NCBI RefSeq assembly: GCF_900100535.1
Contig: NZ_FNDG01000014.1
Span: 1-64,000 of the forward strand
DNA: 64,000 nt
Direction of reading: 5' to 3'
Origin: Phytopseudomonas flavescens
GTDB taxonomy: Bacteria > Pseudomonadota > Gammaproteobacteria > Pseudomonadales > Pseudomonadaceae
Under the pieces are notes generated by a model that was given only the letters and a program-made list of their open reading frames with translations, did no database searches and was not told the DNA's origin. Numbering within the stretch: position 1 is the stretch's first letter; each line of letters opens with the position of its first letter. Below are positions 34,962 to 43,756 of this stretch, in pieces. A program made the position numbers and the translations under genes.

Positions 34962-36164
34962 ATGAGCGACCCGCACCTGAGCGAACGGCTGGACACTCTG
35001 CTGAGCGAGCCGCTGGCCTCCATTCGCGAGCGCCAGAGCACGACCCTGCAGCGGCTCATCGGTGGCCTGGAACAGCCCTTCGCGCTGTTCGGTGCCAGCC
35101 ACCTGGGACGCAAGGCACTGGCAGTGCTCAAGGGCATGGGCCATTCGCCCTGTGCCTTCATCGACAACAATCCCGCGTCCTGGGGCACCACCATCGACTC
35201 GGTGCCGGTGATGAGCCCGGCGCAGCTGGCCGACCAGTATCGTGGTGCGCTGCCGTCGATCATCTGCACCATCTGGAGCGGGCACATCAGCGACCGCATG
35301 AGCGAGCGCCTGGCGCCTTTGCGGGCAATGGGGTTCGAGCGCATCGCGCTGTTCGGTCACCTGGCCTGGCGCTATCCGCAGCATTTCCTGCCTCACTACT
35401 CGCTGGATTTGCCGGAGCGGGCGGCCGCCGAGGCCGCTGACATCCGCCGGGCATTCGCGCTGATCACTGACCCGGTGTCGCGGCAGCTGTTCGTCGATCA
35501 CGTCGAATGGCGCCTCACCCTCGACCATGACCTGCTGCCGCCGGCATCGACACGGGCCATCTACTTCGATGCGCAGTTCAGCACCGAGAAGGCCGACGAG
35601 GTGCTCTACGATATCGGTGCCTTCAACGGCGACTCGGTGGCCGACTACCTGCAGAGTGGCCGTGGTTATCGGCAGATCCACTCGTTCGAGCCGTCGCCGG
35701 CCAACTTCGCCGATTTGCAGGGCAACCTGGCCACGCTGCGCGAGGGCGCGGAGGGCGAGCTGTTCGCCTACCCGCTGGCAGTGGGTGACAGCACGGGCGA
35801 GGTGTTCATCGAGGACAGCAGCGGCGCGGCCAGTCGCGTCGGCCACGGCAGCGAGCGGGTGAGCATCACCACCCTCGACGCGCTCTGCGAGCGAATCGCC
35901 CCGGCAAGCTTCATCAAGATCGATATCGAAGGGTTCGAGCCCCAGTGCCTGGCCGGTGGCCAGCGCCTGATCGCCGAGCGGCACCCGGTGATCGCGGTAT
36001 GCGTCTACCACCTGCAGAACCACCTGTGGTCCCTGCTGCTGCAACTGCACGGGTACTACCCGCATTACCACTACCGACTTTGTCCGCATCTGGCCGAAGG
36101 CTGGGATCTGGTGCTCTACGCCGTGCCCAAAGACCGTCTACCCCAGCCGTCCAGCCCCGAGTAA
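34962..36164 (+). CDS. FkbM family methyltransferase with N-terminal Rossmann-like domain
   Basis: 400 residues from ATG 34962, which has GAGGAG upstream; the open frame before it overlaps the previous gene and is not coding. Residues about 35-150 contain FALFGASHLGRKALAVLKG and AFIDNNPASWG, a nucleotide-binding-like domain often found before FkbM modules. Residues about 195-390 are the SAM-dependent FkbM fold (LYDIGAFNGDSVADYL; FIKIDIEGFEPQCLAGG). FkbM enzymes O-methylate sugars. It is one of two FkbM genes in the island. Confidence 0.87.
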   Translation: MSDPHLSERLDTLLSEPLASIRERQSTTLQRLIGGLEQPFALFGASHLGRKALAVLKGMGHSPCAFIDNNPASWGTTIDSVPVMSPAQLADQYRGALPSIICTIWSGHISDRMSERLAPLRAMGFERIALFGHLAWRYPQHFLPHYSLDLPERAAAEAADIRRAFALITDPVSRQLFVDHVEWRLTLDHDLLPPASTRAIYFDAQFSTEKADEVLYDIGAFNGDSVADYLQSGRGYRQIHSFEPSPANFADLQGNLATLREGAEGELFAYPLAVGDSTGEVFIEDSSGAASRVGHGSERVSITTLDALCERIAPASFIKIDIEGFEPQCLAGGQRLIAERHPVIAVCVYHLQNHLWSLLLQLHGYYPHYHYRLCPHLAEGWDLVLYAVPKDRLPQPSSPE

Positions 36165-36169
36165 TGCCC

Positions 36170-37960
36170 ATGCGTGTCGCCGATTACATCTTCGAATTCA
36201 TCGCCAACCAGGGCGTCGGGCACGTGTTTTTCCTGCCTGGCGGCGGAGCCATGCACCTGAACAACGCGCTGTTCCGCCAGCCACGCTTGAGTGCCGTGAG
36301 CATGCTCCACGAGCAGGGCGCCGCCATAGCCGCGGAGGGCTATGCGCGCACCTCGGGCAAGTTCGGCGCCTGCCTGGTGACGTCCGGCCCTGGCGCCAGC
36401 AATGCTATCACCGGCCTGGCCGGCGCCTGGTTCGAGTCGACTCCGGCGCTGTTCGTTTCCGGCCAGGTCAAGCGCGCCGACCTCAAGGGTGACAGTGGCT
36501 TGCGTCAGTTGGGCACCCAGGAGCTGGACATCGTCAGCGTCGTCACGCCGTTGAGCAAATATGCCGTGTGCCTGCTCGACCCCCAGCGTGTGCGCTATGA
36601 GCTGGAGAAGGCCCATCACCTGATGCTCGGTGGCCGCAAGGGGCCGGTCTGGATCGATGTACCGCTGGACGTGCAGGCCACCGAGATCGTTCCCGATCGA
36701 CTCGAAGGCTACGTGCCGGAAGGCGAAGACTGGCCGGCCGCTCCCCTGGTCGACGACCTGCAGCGCCTGGTGTTGAGCCTGCGCCAGGCGCGCAGGCCGG
36801 TATTGCTGGTGGGCAACGGGGTGCACGCGGCGGGCGGTGAGGCGGCCATGCGAGCGCTGATCGAAACGCTGGGCATTCCCACCCTGACCACCTGGATCGG
36901 CGCCGACCTGCTGGAATACAGCCATCCGCTGTACGTGGGGCGCTGCGGTACCGTGGCGCAGCGCGGGGCCAACTTCAGTGTGCAGAACGCCGACCTGGTC
37001 GTGGCCGTCGGCTGCCGGCTGGACTTCTCGATCACCGGTTTCGACCGCAGTCAGTTCGCCCGCGAGGCGGAAATCGTGGTCGTGGACGTCGATCCGGCGG
37101 AGATCGCCAAGCTCGGCGAGATGCCCGACCAGCGTTTCGTCTGCGATGCCCGGGCGTTCATGGAGCAATTGCTCGCCGCCAGCGGCAGCGCGCTTCTGGA
37201 TTGCCAGGCGTGGCGCGAGCGCTGCCAGGACTGGAAGAGCGCCTACCCGGTGGTATTGCCCGAATACCGTCGGCCCAGCCAGTACGTGAACACCTACGTG
37301 TTCAGCGAGACCTTGTCCGAGGCTATGGCCGAGGGCGACCAGATCATCCCTGGGAGCTCCGGCGCCGCCCTGGATACGTTCTGGCTGTCGGTACGCCTCA
37401 AGCGTGGCCAGCGCGCCGTGGCTACCGGTGGGCTGGGCTCCATGGGCTATGGCCTGCCGGCATCCATCGGCGGCTGCCTGGGCAGCGGCGGTCGACGCAC
37501 TATCTCGGTGGACGGCGACGGCGGCTTCGTGATGAATATCCAGGAACTGGAGGTGGTGCGCCGCCTGGGCCTGCCGATCAAGTACTTCGTGCTGAACAAC
37601 AATGGCTATGCCTCGATCCGTGCCTCCCAGGGTGGTTATTTCAAGCAGATCATCGGCTGCGATCCGAACTCCGGCCTGAGCCTGCCGAACCTGTCCGCCC
37701 TGGCGGCGGCCTTCGGCCTGCCGGTGCGGCGCATCGATGGCGGCAGTGAACTGCGCCAGGTCGTCGACGAGGTGCTGGCCCTGGAGGGGCCGGTGTTCTG
37801 TGAAGTGATGGTCGAGCCCGACCAGGCCATCGGCCCGCGTATCACCTCGAAGATCGGTGAGAATGGCGCCATGGTGTCCAGCCCGCTGGAAGACCTCTTT
37901 CCCTTCCTGGAGCGCGACGAGCTGCGTGCCAACATGCTGATTCCGCTGGTGGACGATTGA
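36170..37960 (+). CDS. ThDP-dependent enzyme of the acetolactate synthase fold, YerE-like candidate
   Basis: 596 residues from ATG 36170; ATG 36164, overlapping the upstream TAA, is equally open. The Pyr domain has the catalytic Glu48 in SMLHEQGAAIAAEGYAR. A central FAD/nucleotide-like domain spans about 185-330. The ThDP motif GDG lies near residue 448 (VDGDGGFVMNIQELEVV) with NNNGY at about 477. It lies a few genes after rfbFGH in the same run. The known precedent is YerE of Yersinia yersiniose A synthesis, a ThDP/FAD enzyme that adds a two-carbon unit from pyruvate to C4 of a CDP-3,6-dideoxy-4-keto sugar. That role is inferred here; a decarboxylase or carboligase for another keto-sugar is possible. 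Confidence 0.85.
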   Translation: MRVADYIFEFIANQGVGHVFFLPGGGAMHLNNALFRQPRLSAVSMLHEQGAAIAAEGYARTSGKFGACLVTSGPGASNAITGLAGAWFESTPALFVSGQVKRADLKGDSGLRQLGTQELDIVSVVTPLSKYAVCLLDPQRVRYELEKAHHLMLGGRKGPVWIDVPLDVQATEIVPDRLEGYVPEGEDWPAAPLVDDLQRLVLSLRQARRPVLLVGNGVHAAGGEAAMRALIETLGIPTLTTWIGADLLEYSHPLYVGRCGTVAQRGANFSVQNADLVVAVGCRLDFSITGFDRSQFAREAEIVVVDVDPAEIAKLGEMPDQRFVCDARAFMEQLLAASGSALLDCQAWRERCQDWKSAYPVVLPEYRRPSQYVNTYVFSETLSEAMAEGDQIIPGSSGAALDTFWLSVRLKRGQRAVATGGLGSMGYGLPASIGGCLGSGGRRTISVDGDGGFVMNIQELEVVRRLGLPIKYFVLNNNGYASIRASQGGYFKQIIGCDPNSGLSLPNLSALAAAFGLPVRRIDGGSELRQVVDEVLALEGPVFCEVMVEPDQAIGPRITSKIGENGAMVSSPLEDLFPFLERDELRANMLIPLVDD

Positions 37961-37962
37961 CG

Positions 37963-38847
37963 ATGAGCGATTACCTGAGCCGCTATGCCGAGGCGGGCCT
38001 GTACACCATGCAGGGGCGCCTGAGCGCGCCGCAAGACGGCCGTTTCCAGTCCTTCCCACGCCAGAGCTGGCAGCTGGAGATCGAACGCGCCGCCGAAATC
38101 GGCCTGCGCGGCATCGAGTGGATCTACGACCTGTTCGGCGAGGGTGCCAACCCGCTGGAGACGGCAGAAGGGCGCGAAGGGCTGCGTGACCTGCTCGCAC
38201 GGCGCGGGCTCAGCGTCGTGTCGATCTGTGCCGACTACTTCATGGATCGTCCGCTGCTGCGCTGCAGCCAGGCCGAGAACGTCGAGCTGATCGAGCGCCT
38301 GCACTGGCTGCTGGGCATCTGCCCGGAGCTGGGCGTGGGGCGCGTGGTGCTGCCTTTCGTCGACGCCTCGCGCATCCGCGACCAGGCCGAGCGCGACCAG
38401 GTAGTGGCCAACCTGCGCCAGGTGCTGCCGCAGGCCGAACGCCATGGCGTGGAACTGCACCTGGAAACCGACCTGGCGCCGCAGGCCTTCCGCGAATTGC
38501 TCGACCTGCTCGACCACCCGCTGGTCAAGGTCAATTACGATGCCGGCAACAGCGCTTCACTGGGCTATCGGCCCGCAGACGAGTTCGCCGCCTATGGTAG
38601 GCGCGTCGGCAGCGTGCATATCAAGGATCGCCGCCTGGGGGCCGGAACCGTGCCGCTGGGCCAGGGCGACACCGACTTCCCCAGCCTGCGCGAGCAATTG
38701 ATCGAGTACGGCTACCAGGGCGACTTCGTCCTGCAGGTCGCCCGTGGCGAGGCCGGCGACGAATCGCGCTGGCTGGCCGGCATGGCCGCCCTGGCCGCCG
38801 ACTGGCTGCATGGCCGAGCCCTCAACGACGAGAGAAAACCTTCGTGA
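37963..38847 (+). CDS. Sugar phosphate isomerase/epimerase-like TIM barrel protein
   Basis: 294 residues from ATG 37963, with the previous stop 3 bp before it; an in-frame TTG at 37957 is unlikely. It shows the AP-endonuclease-2/xylose isomerase-like fold: GLRGIEWIYDLFGEG, LSVVSICADYF, and metal-ligand-like residues in VELHLETDLA, VNYDAGN and VHIKDR. It is a second, free-standing relative of the domain fused to the NeuB-like protein. The substrate is unknown. Neighbouring genes suggest sugar or sugar-acid modification. Confidence 0.82.
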   Translation: MSDYLSRYAEAGLYTMQGRLSAPQDGRFQSFPRQSWQLEIERAAEIGLRGIEWIYDLFGEGANPLETAEGREGLRDLLARRGLSVVSICADYFMDRPLLRCSQAENVELIERLHWLLGICPELGVGRVVLPFVDASRIRDQAERDQVVANLRQVLPQAERHGVELHLETDLAPQAFRELLDLLDHPLVKVNYDAGNSASLGYRPADEFAAYGRRVGSVHIKDRRLGAGTVPLGQGDTDFPSLREQLIEYGYQGDFVLQVARGEAGDESRWLAGMAALAADWLHGRALNDERKPS

Positions 38848-39896
38848 AGATCCTGTTCTGCGGCCTGGGCGGCATCGGCCAGCGCCACCTGCGCAACCTG
38901 CGGCAATTGCTCGGCGACGACCTCGAGGTGCATGCCTACCGGGTACGCGGCCAGCGCATCAAGTTGCGCGACAACCTCAGTGTCGACGAGGGCGCCGACA
39001 TCGAGCGGGACTACCGGATAACGGTGCACCATGACCTGGCCGAGGCCCTGGCCCAGCGACCGGCGGCGGCGTTGGTGTGCAACCCCAACGCGCTGCACGT
39101 ACCGGTGGCGTTGCAGTGCGTGCAGGCCGACGTGCCGGTGTTCATGGAAAAGCCGCTGGCCAGCGACCTGGCCGGTATCGACACCTTGCTGGCCGAGGTG
39201 CAGAGGCGCCAATTGCCCTTCCTGGTCGGCTACAACTTCCGCTACCACCCCGGCCTGCGGCGCCTCAAGGCCTTGCTTGAGGCGGGCTCCTTCGGGCGCC
39301 TGCTCAGCGTGCGTGCGGAGATCGGCGAATACCTGCCCAACTGGCACCGCTACGAAGACTACCGGCAGATGTACGCGGCCCGGGCCGACCAGGGCGGCGG
39401 GGTGATCCTCTCGCAGATCCACGAGATGGACCTGATCTACTGGTTCTTCGGCCTGCCGCGCAGCATCGTCACCCATGGCGGCCAACTCAGCGGCCTGGAG
39501 ATCGACGTCGAGGACACCGCCTCGTCGCTGATGCGCTGCGACGGCGCGCATGGCAGCTTCCCCATCCTGCTGCACCAGGACTACCTGCAGCGCCCGCCGG
39601 TGCGCAGCTTGCGGATCGTCGGCGACGCCGGCTACGCCGAGCTCGACCTGCTGGCCAACCGCCTGCGCGTGTACGATGCCGAGGGCACGTTGTGCGAGTC
39701 GGACGACTTCCCCGGCTTCGTGCGTAACGACATGTTCCTGGCCCAGGCGCGCCATTTCCTCGCCTGCCTGGGCGGCGACACCCCGGCCGTGAGTCTGCAC
39801 GATGGCGTGCAGAGCCTGCGCCTGGCCCTGGCGGCGCTGCGGTCGCTGAAAGAGGGCCGGGAAGTGGCGCTGAGCGAGGTGAACGTCGATGGCTGA
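38844..39896 (+). CDS. Gfo/Idh/MocA family oxidoreductase
   Basis: 350 residues from a GTG at 38844 (GTGA overlap with the previous stop). The NAD(P)-binding N-terminus is ILFCGLGGIGQRHLRNL. VFMEKPLASDL is the EKP motif with the catalytic Lys, and FLVGYNFRYHPGL is typical of the substrate domain. Such enzymes oxidise or reduce sugars and nucleotide sugars at a ring hydroxyl or keto group. It overlaps the following SDR gene by 8 bp, so the two probably act in sequence. Confidence 0.88.
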   Translation: MKILFCGLGGIGQRHLRNLRQLLGDDLEVHAYRVRGQRIKLRDNLSVDEGADIERDYRITVHHDLAEALAQRPAAALVCNPNALHVPVALQCVQADVPVFMEKPLASDLAGIDTLLAEVQRRQLPFLVGYNFRYHPGLRRLKALLEAGSFGRLLSVRAEIGEYLPNWHRYEDYRQMYAARADQGGGVILSQIHEMDLIYWFFGLPRSIVTHGGQLSGLEIDVEDTASSLMRCDGAHGSFPILLHQDYLQRPPVRSLRIVGDAGYAELDLLANRLRVYDAEGTLCESDDFPGFVRNDMFLAQARHFLACLGGDTPAVSLHDGVQSLRLALAALRSLKEGREVALSEVNVDG

Positions 39897-40719
39897 CGTG
39901 CAAAGCCTGTTCCGCCTGGACGGCCGGGTGGCCATCATCACCGGCGGCGGCGGCCTGCTCGGTTACCAGCATGCCGCCACCATCGCCGATCTCGGTGGCC
40001 GACCGGTACTGGTCGACATCGATGCCGCGGGTCTGTCGGCCAATCTTGCCCGGCTCGCCGGCGAGGCCGGCTGCCAGGCCCTCGGCCTGGAGGCCGACAT
40101 CACCGACCTGGAAGCCCTGCAGGCGGCCGGCGAGCGTGTACTGGCGAGCCATGGCCAAGTGGATATCCTGATCAACAACGCGGCGCGCAATCCCAAGGTG
40201 GAGAGCGCCGGCGACAAGGATTTCTCGCGGCTCGAGCACTTTCCCTGGGAACAGTGGCAACTGGACCTCAACGTGGGCCTCGGAGGCGCCTTCAACTGCG
40301 CCAAGGTATTCGGCGCCCAGATGGCCCGGCAGGGCGGCGGCGTGATCGTCAATATCGCTTCGGACCTCGGGGTGATCGCGCCGGACCAGCGCCTGTACCG
40401 CATCGACGGTCGCGAGGCCGGGCAGCAGCCGGTCAAGCCGGTCACCTACTCGGTGGTCAAGCACGGCCTGATCGGCCTGACCAAGTACCTGGCCACTTAC
40501 TGGTGCGAGCAGGGCGTGCGCTGCAACGCGCTGTCGCCCGGTGGCGTCTATGCCGGGCAGAACGACGTGTTCGTCAGCAAGCTCAGCCAATTGATCCCGC
40601 TGGGCCGCATGGCCGAGGCCGACGAGTACCGGGGCGCCATCGCGTTTCTCTGCTCCGATGCCTCGTCGTATATGAACGGCGCTAACCTGGTCGTCGATGG
40701 AGGCCGCAGTACATGGTGA
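39889..40719 (+). CDS. Short-chain dehydrogenase/reductase (PtmA-like)
   Basis: 276 residues. The classical SDR motifs are TGGGGLLG (nucleotide binding), DILINNAARNP, the catalytic Ser in IVNIASDLG, and Tyr/Lys in YSVVKHG. The C-terminal NALSPGGVYAGQND and NLVVDGGRSTW are typical. The pattern resembles the PtmA dehydrogenases found beside NeuB-type genes in flagellin glycosylation clusters of Campylobacter. It could reduce the keto group produced by the ThDP enzyme or act on a nonulosonate precursor. It overlaps the next gene by 7 bp. Confidence 0.85.
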   Translation: MADVQSLFRLDGRVAIITGGGGLLGYQHAATIADLGGRPVLVDIDAAGLSANLARLAGEAGCQALGLEADITDLEALQAAGERVLASHGQVDILINNAARNPKVESAGDKDFSRLEHFPWEQWQLDLNVGLGGAFNCAKVFGAQMARQGGGVIVNIASDLGVIAPDQRLYRIDGREAGQQPVKPVTYSVVKHGLIGLTKYLATYWCEQGVRCNALSPGGVYAGQNDVFVSKLSQLIPLGRMAEADEYRGAIAFLCSDASSYMNGANLVVDGGRSTW

Positions 40720-41582
40720 ACCGCGAACTGATCGCCGGTAGCTGTATCTGCTGCGCCGGTAGCCGCCTGCACCGTTCCTCGGCGGTGCTGATGCCATTCG
40801 TCGCCCACCGTGTGTTCGGCCATGAGCCGGTGGAAATCACCGCCGATTGGGGGCTGCGTGACCTGCGCCACGGCATGGCCTATACCCTGTGCAATTCTCT
40901 GCAGTGCCAGGACTGCGGTGCGTTGTTTCTCGACTACCGTTTCACCGATGCGCAGATGGCCGCGCTCTACCACGATTACCGGGGGGAGGCCTACAACGCC
41001 GAGCGGATCCGCTACGAGCCCGGCTACGCCAGGGTGGTGGAGCACTACGAGGAGCGCGCGCCCTACGTGAGCGAGGTGGAGGCCTGGCTCGCACCGCACC
41101 TGCCGGGGAAACCCGCGGTCCTCGACTGGGGTGGCGACAGTGGCATCAACAGCCCCTTCCGTGAATCCAATCGTCTGTTGCATATCCACGATATTTCCGG
41201 CGTCGAGCTGGTCGCTGGCGCGCAACGCGTGAAGCTGGAAAACATCGATTCGCACCGTTACGACCTGGTGGTGTGCAGCCAGGTGCTCGAGCATGTCGCC
41301 TGTCCCATGGCGTTCGTCGGCCAGTTGCTCGCGGCCATGGGGCCGCAAACCCTGCTGTACCTCGAGGTGCCCCATGAGGCGTTGATCCGGGAACATCCCG
41401 GCAGTCTCGAACTGGCGCCACTCAAGCGGCACTGGCACGAGCACGTCAATTTCTACAACGAGACCGCGCTGCGTCGCCTGCTCGAACGCCTCGGCCTGAG
41501 CCTGGTCGACACCCTGCACCTGCCAGTGGACTTGGGCTGGACCCGCAGCCAGATCCTTGGCGTACTGGCCAGGCGGAGTTGA
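40713..41582 (+). CDS. Class I SAM-dependent methyltransferase with N-terminal Cys motifs
   Basis: 289 residues. The N-terminus has two Cys clusters (SCICCAGS and CQDCGALF), a zinc-ribbon-like arrangement seen in sugar C- or O-methyltransferases. The core has VLDWGGDSGIN as the SAM loop and YDLVVCSQVLEH as motif II. The HWHEHVNFYNETAL stretch is common in nucleotide-sugar methyltransferases. It lies between the SDR and an epimerase. The acceptor is unknown. Confidence 0.84.
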   Translation: MVNRELIAGSCICCAGSRLHRSSAVLMPFVAHRVFGHEPVEITADWGLRDLRHGMAYTLCNSLQCQDCGALFLDYRFTDAQMAALYHDYRGEAYNAERIRYEPGYARVVEHYEERAPYVSEVEAWLAPHLPGKPAVLDWGGDSGINSPFRESNRLLHIHDISGVELVAGAQRVKLENIDSHRYDLVVCSQVLEHVACPMAFVGQLLAAMGPQTLLYLEVPHEALIREHPGSLELAPLKRHWHEHVNFYNETALRRLLERLGLSLVDTLHLPVDLGWTRSQILGVLARRS

Positions 41583-41583
41583 G

Positions 41584-42654
41584 ATGAGCGCGCCGATGAA
41601 CGAGTCGACACCCGCTCGCCACGCGGTGATCGCCGAGGATCTGGCGTCGATCCGCCAGAGCCCCGAAGACTGGCAGCGTTTCGCTGGCACGCAGGTGCTG
41701 ATCGCCGGCGCGACCGGCTCCCTGGCCGCCTACCTGGTGGAGTTCTTCGCCTCGCTGAGCGAGCAGTGGCCGCAGCGTCCGGTGGTCATCCACGCCCTGG
41801 CGCGCAGCCGGGAAAAGCTTGAGCGGCGCTTTCCCCATTTGCTGGGGCACGCCTGGTTCCGGCCCTTGATCCAGGATGTCTGCGACCCGGTGGTGGATAT
41901 CGAGCGGCTCGACTACATCGTCCACGGCGCCAGCCCGGGCAGTCCCAAGTATTACCTGCGCGACCCGGTGGGTACCGCCCGTGGCAATGTGCTGGGTGCC
42001 ATGAACCTGCTGGAGCTGGCCCGGCGTACGGGCGCGCGCCTGCTGTTCATGAGCAGCGGGGCCGTCTACGGTACCGGCGACAGCAAGGCGTCCATCGCCG
42101 AGACCGACTTCGGCGTCCTGGATCCACTGGATGGCACCGCCTGCTACAGCGAGAGCAAGCGCATGGCCGAAACCCTGTGCGCCGACTACTGGCGCCAGTA
42201 CGGTGTGCCGGCGGTGATCGCGCGCATTTCCCATACCTATGGCCCGGGCGTCGCCCTGGACGACGGCCGCTCCTTCGCCGACTTCATCGCCGACGCCCTG
42301 GCCGGACGTGACATCGTGCTCAACAGCGACGGCTCTAGCAGCCGGCCGTTCTGCTACATCGCCGACGCCACCGCCGCGTTTCTGATCCTGCTGTTGCGCG
42401 GTGAGGCTGGCCAGGCCTACAACGTCGGCATGGACCGGGAAATGACCATCCTGCAGTTGGCGCGGCTGGTGGCGCGGCTGTCTGCACACCCTGGGCTGCA
42501 GGTCAGGCTGCCCCCGGAGCACGCTGAACGGCAGGCCGAGTTCCGTTCCAGCGGGCATTTCGACCTGGCCAGGATGGCCCGGCTGGGCTGGCGACCCACC
42601 ACCGAGCCCGAACAGGGATTGCAGAGAACGCTGCGCTACTTCAGCCCATCGTGA
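41584..42654 (+). CDS. NAD-dependent epimerase/dehydratase
   Basis: 356 residues from ATG 41584, 1 bp after the previous stop; GGCGGAG lies upstream. Extended SDR: VLIAGATGSLAAYLVEFF, LLFMSSGAVYGTG, the YSESK catalytic pair, and ARISHTYGPGVALDDGRSF. It resembles UDP- or CDP-sugar 4-epimerases and reductases such as those giving the final configuration to 3,6-dideoxyhexoses. The precise activity cannot be assigned. Confidence 0.86.
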   Translation: MSAPMNESTPARHAVIAEDLASIRQSPEDWQRFAGTQVLIAGATGSLAAYLVEFFASLSEQWPQRPVVIHALARSREKLERRFPHLLGHAWFRPLIQDVCDPVVDIERLDYIVHGASPGSPKYYLRDPVGTARGNVLGAMNLLELARRTGARLLFMSSGAVYGTGDSKASIAETDFGVLDPLDGTACYSESKRMAETLCADYWRQYGVPAVIARISHTYGPGVALDDGRSFADFIADALAGRDIVLNSDGSSSRPFCYIADATAAFLILLLRGEAGQAYNVGMDREMTILQLARLVARLSAHPGLQVRLPPEHAERQAEFRSSGHFDLARMARLGWRPTTEPEQGLQRTLRYFSPS

Positions 42655-42670
42655 AGAGGACCTTTCAGCG

Positions 42671-43630
42671 ATGAATGACAGCACCCGAAACCCCCTGTTG
42701 GCTGCCCGCAGTCAGCTTGCCGATGGCGAACTCGACAAGCAGGGGTACTGCGCGGCGATCAACGGCCATCATGCCCAGTTGTTCGACTACCCGGCGTTTC
42801 TCGCGGGTACCGATGTGGCCGGCATCCAGATCAGCGCCGAGGGGGTGACGGTCAGTTCCGCTCGCCACGGCATTTCCATGTTCGTCGACGCCGTCGACCT
42901 GCATGCCACGCCTTACGCACTGCTGGGTTTCGGCAGCTACGAGAACGACGAGACCGCTTTCCTCAAATCGGTGTTTGGCGAGGGGGAGGTGTTCCTCGAT
43001 GTCGGCGCCAACCTGGGCTGGTATTCCCTGGTGCTCGGCAGGCAGTGCCCGCAGGGCCGTATCTTCGCGTTCGAGCCGATCCCCAGTACGGTAGCGGTGC
43101 TCGAGCGCAATATCCGGCTGAACCGGCTGACTAACGTCGAGCCCGTCGCCATGGGTCTGTTCGACCGGCAGGACGAGCTGGGCTTCTTCTTCGCCGAGGA
43201 CGTTTCCGGTGCCACCTCGCTGAAAATGGCCGGCCAGGATCGCGGGCGTGCGCCTGTGCGTGAGGTCCGCTGCCGAACCACCACCCTGGACGCCTTCTGC
43301 GCCAGTCGCGCGCTGCAGCCCAGCCTGATCAAGATCGATGTCGAAGGCGCCGAGCTGATGGTGGTGCAGGGCGGCGAACGGACGCTGCAGGCCACGCCGA
43401 TCATTCTCGTGGAACTGCTGCGCAAATGGTCCCGGGTGTTCGGTTATCACCCCAACGATGTGTTCACCCACCTGGCGGGCCATGGCTACCAGGCCTGGGC
43501 GTTCGTCGGCGACGGATCCGGGAAGTTGCAGGCCTGCGCGGCGGTCACCGAGCAAACGGTGCAGACCAACTTCGTCTTCCTGCACCCGCACAAACATGCG
43601 CACGTCATCAGCCAGTGGCAAGCGAATTGA
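42671..43630 (+). CDS. FkbM family methyltransferase
   Basis: 319 residues. The SAM loop is VFLDVGANLGWYSLVLG, and FkbM motifs FAFEPIPSTVAVLERNI and LIKIDVEGAELMVVQGGE follow. It likely O-methylates a sugar of the flagellin glycan. It starts 16 bp after the epimerase and is followed by a 126-bp gap with a strong inverted repeat (GGGGCCTGCC ... GGCAGGCACCCC, about 43690-43724). Confidence 0.88.
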   Translation: MNDSTRNPLLAARSQLADGELDKQGYCAAINGHHAQLFDYPAFLAGTDVAGIQISAEGVTVSSARHGISMFVDAVDLHATPYALLGFGSYENDETAFLKSVFGEGEVFLDVGANLGWYSLVLGRQCPQGRIFAFEPIPSTVAVLERNIRLNRLTNVEPVAMGLFDRQDELGFFFAEDVSGATSLKMAGQDRGRAPVREVRCRTTTLDAFCASRALQPSLIKIDVEGAELMVVQGGERTLQATPIILVELLRKWSRVFGYHPNDVFTHLAGHGYQAWAFVGDGSGKLQACAAVTEQTVQTNFVFLHPHKHAHVISQWQAN

Positions 43631-43756
43631 ATTTCTGTTCCCGAGCGCGAGGCCCTGGCGCGTACCATTGCCGATGCGCCTATTTCCCTGGGGCCTGCCC
43701 GAGCGACCGCGAGGCAGGCACCCCGACTGGGTCTACTGACACGAGAGGTAGAGGCG

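Noticed and set aside
27862..43630. O-antigen biosynthesis cluster
   Set aside because: Several genes are shared with O-antigen loci, but no wzx, wzy, wzz or initiating transferase is present and the genes lie between flgL and fliC, so flagellin glycosylation is the better reading.
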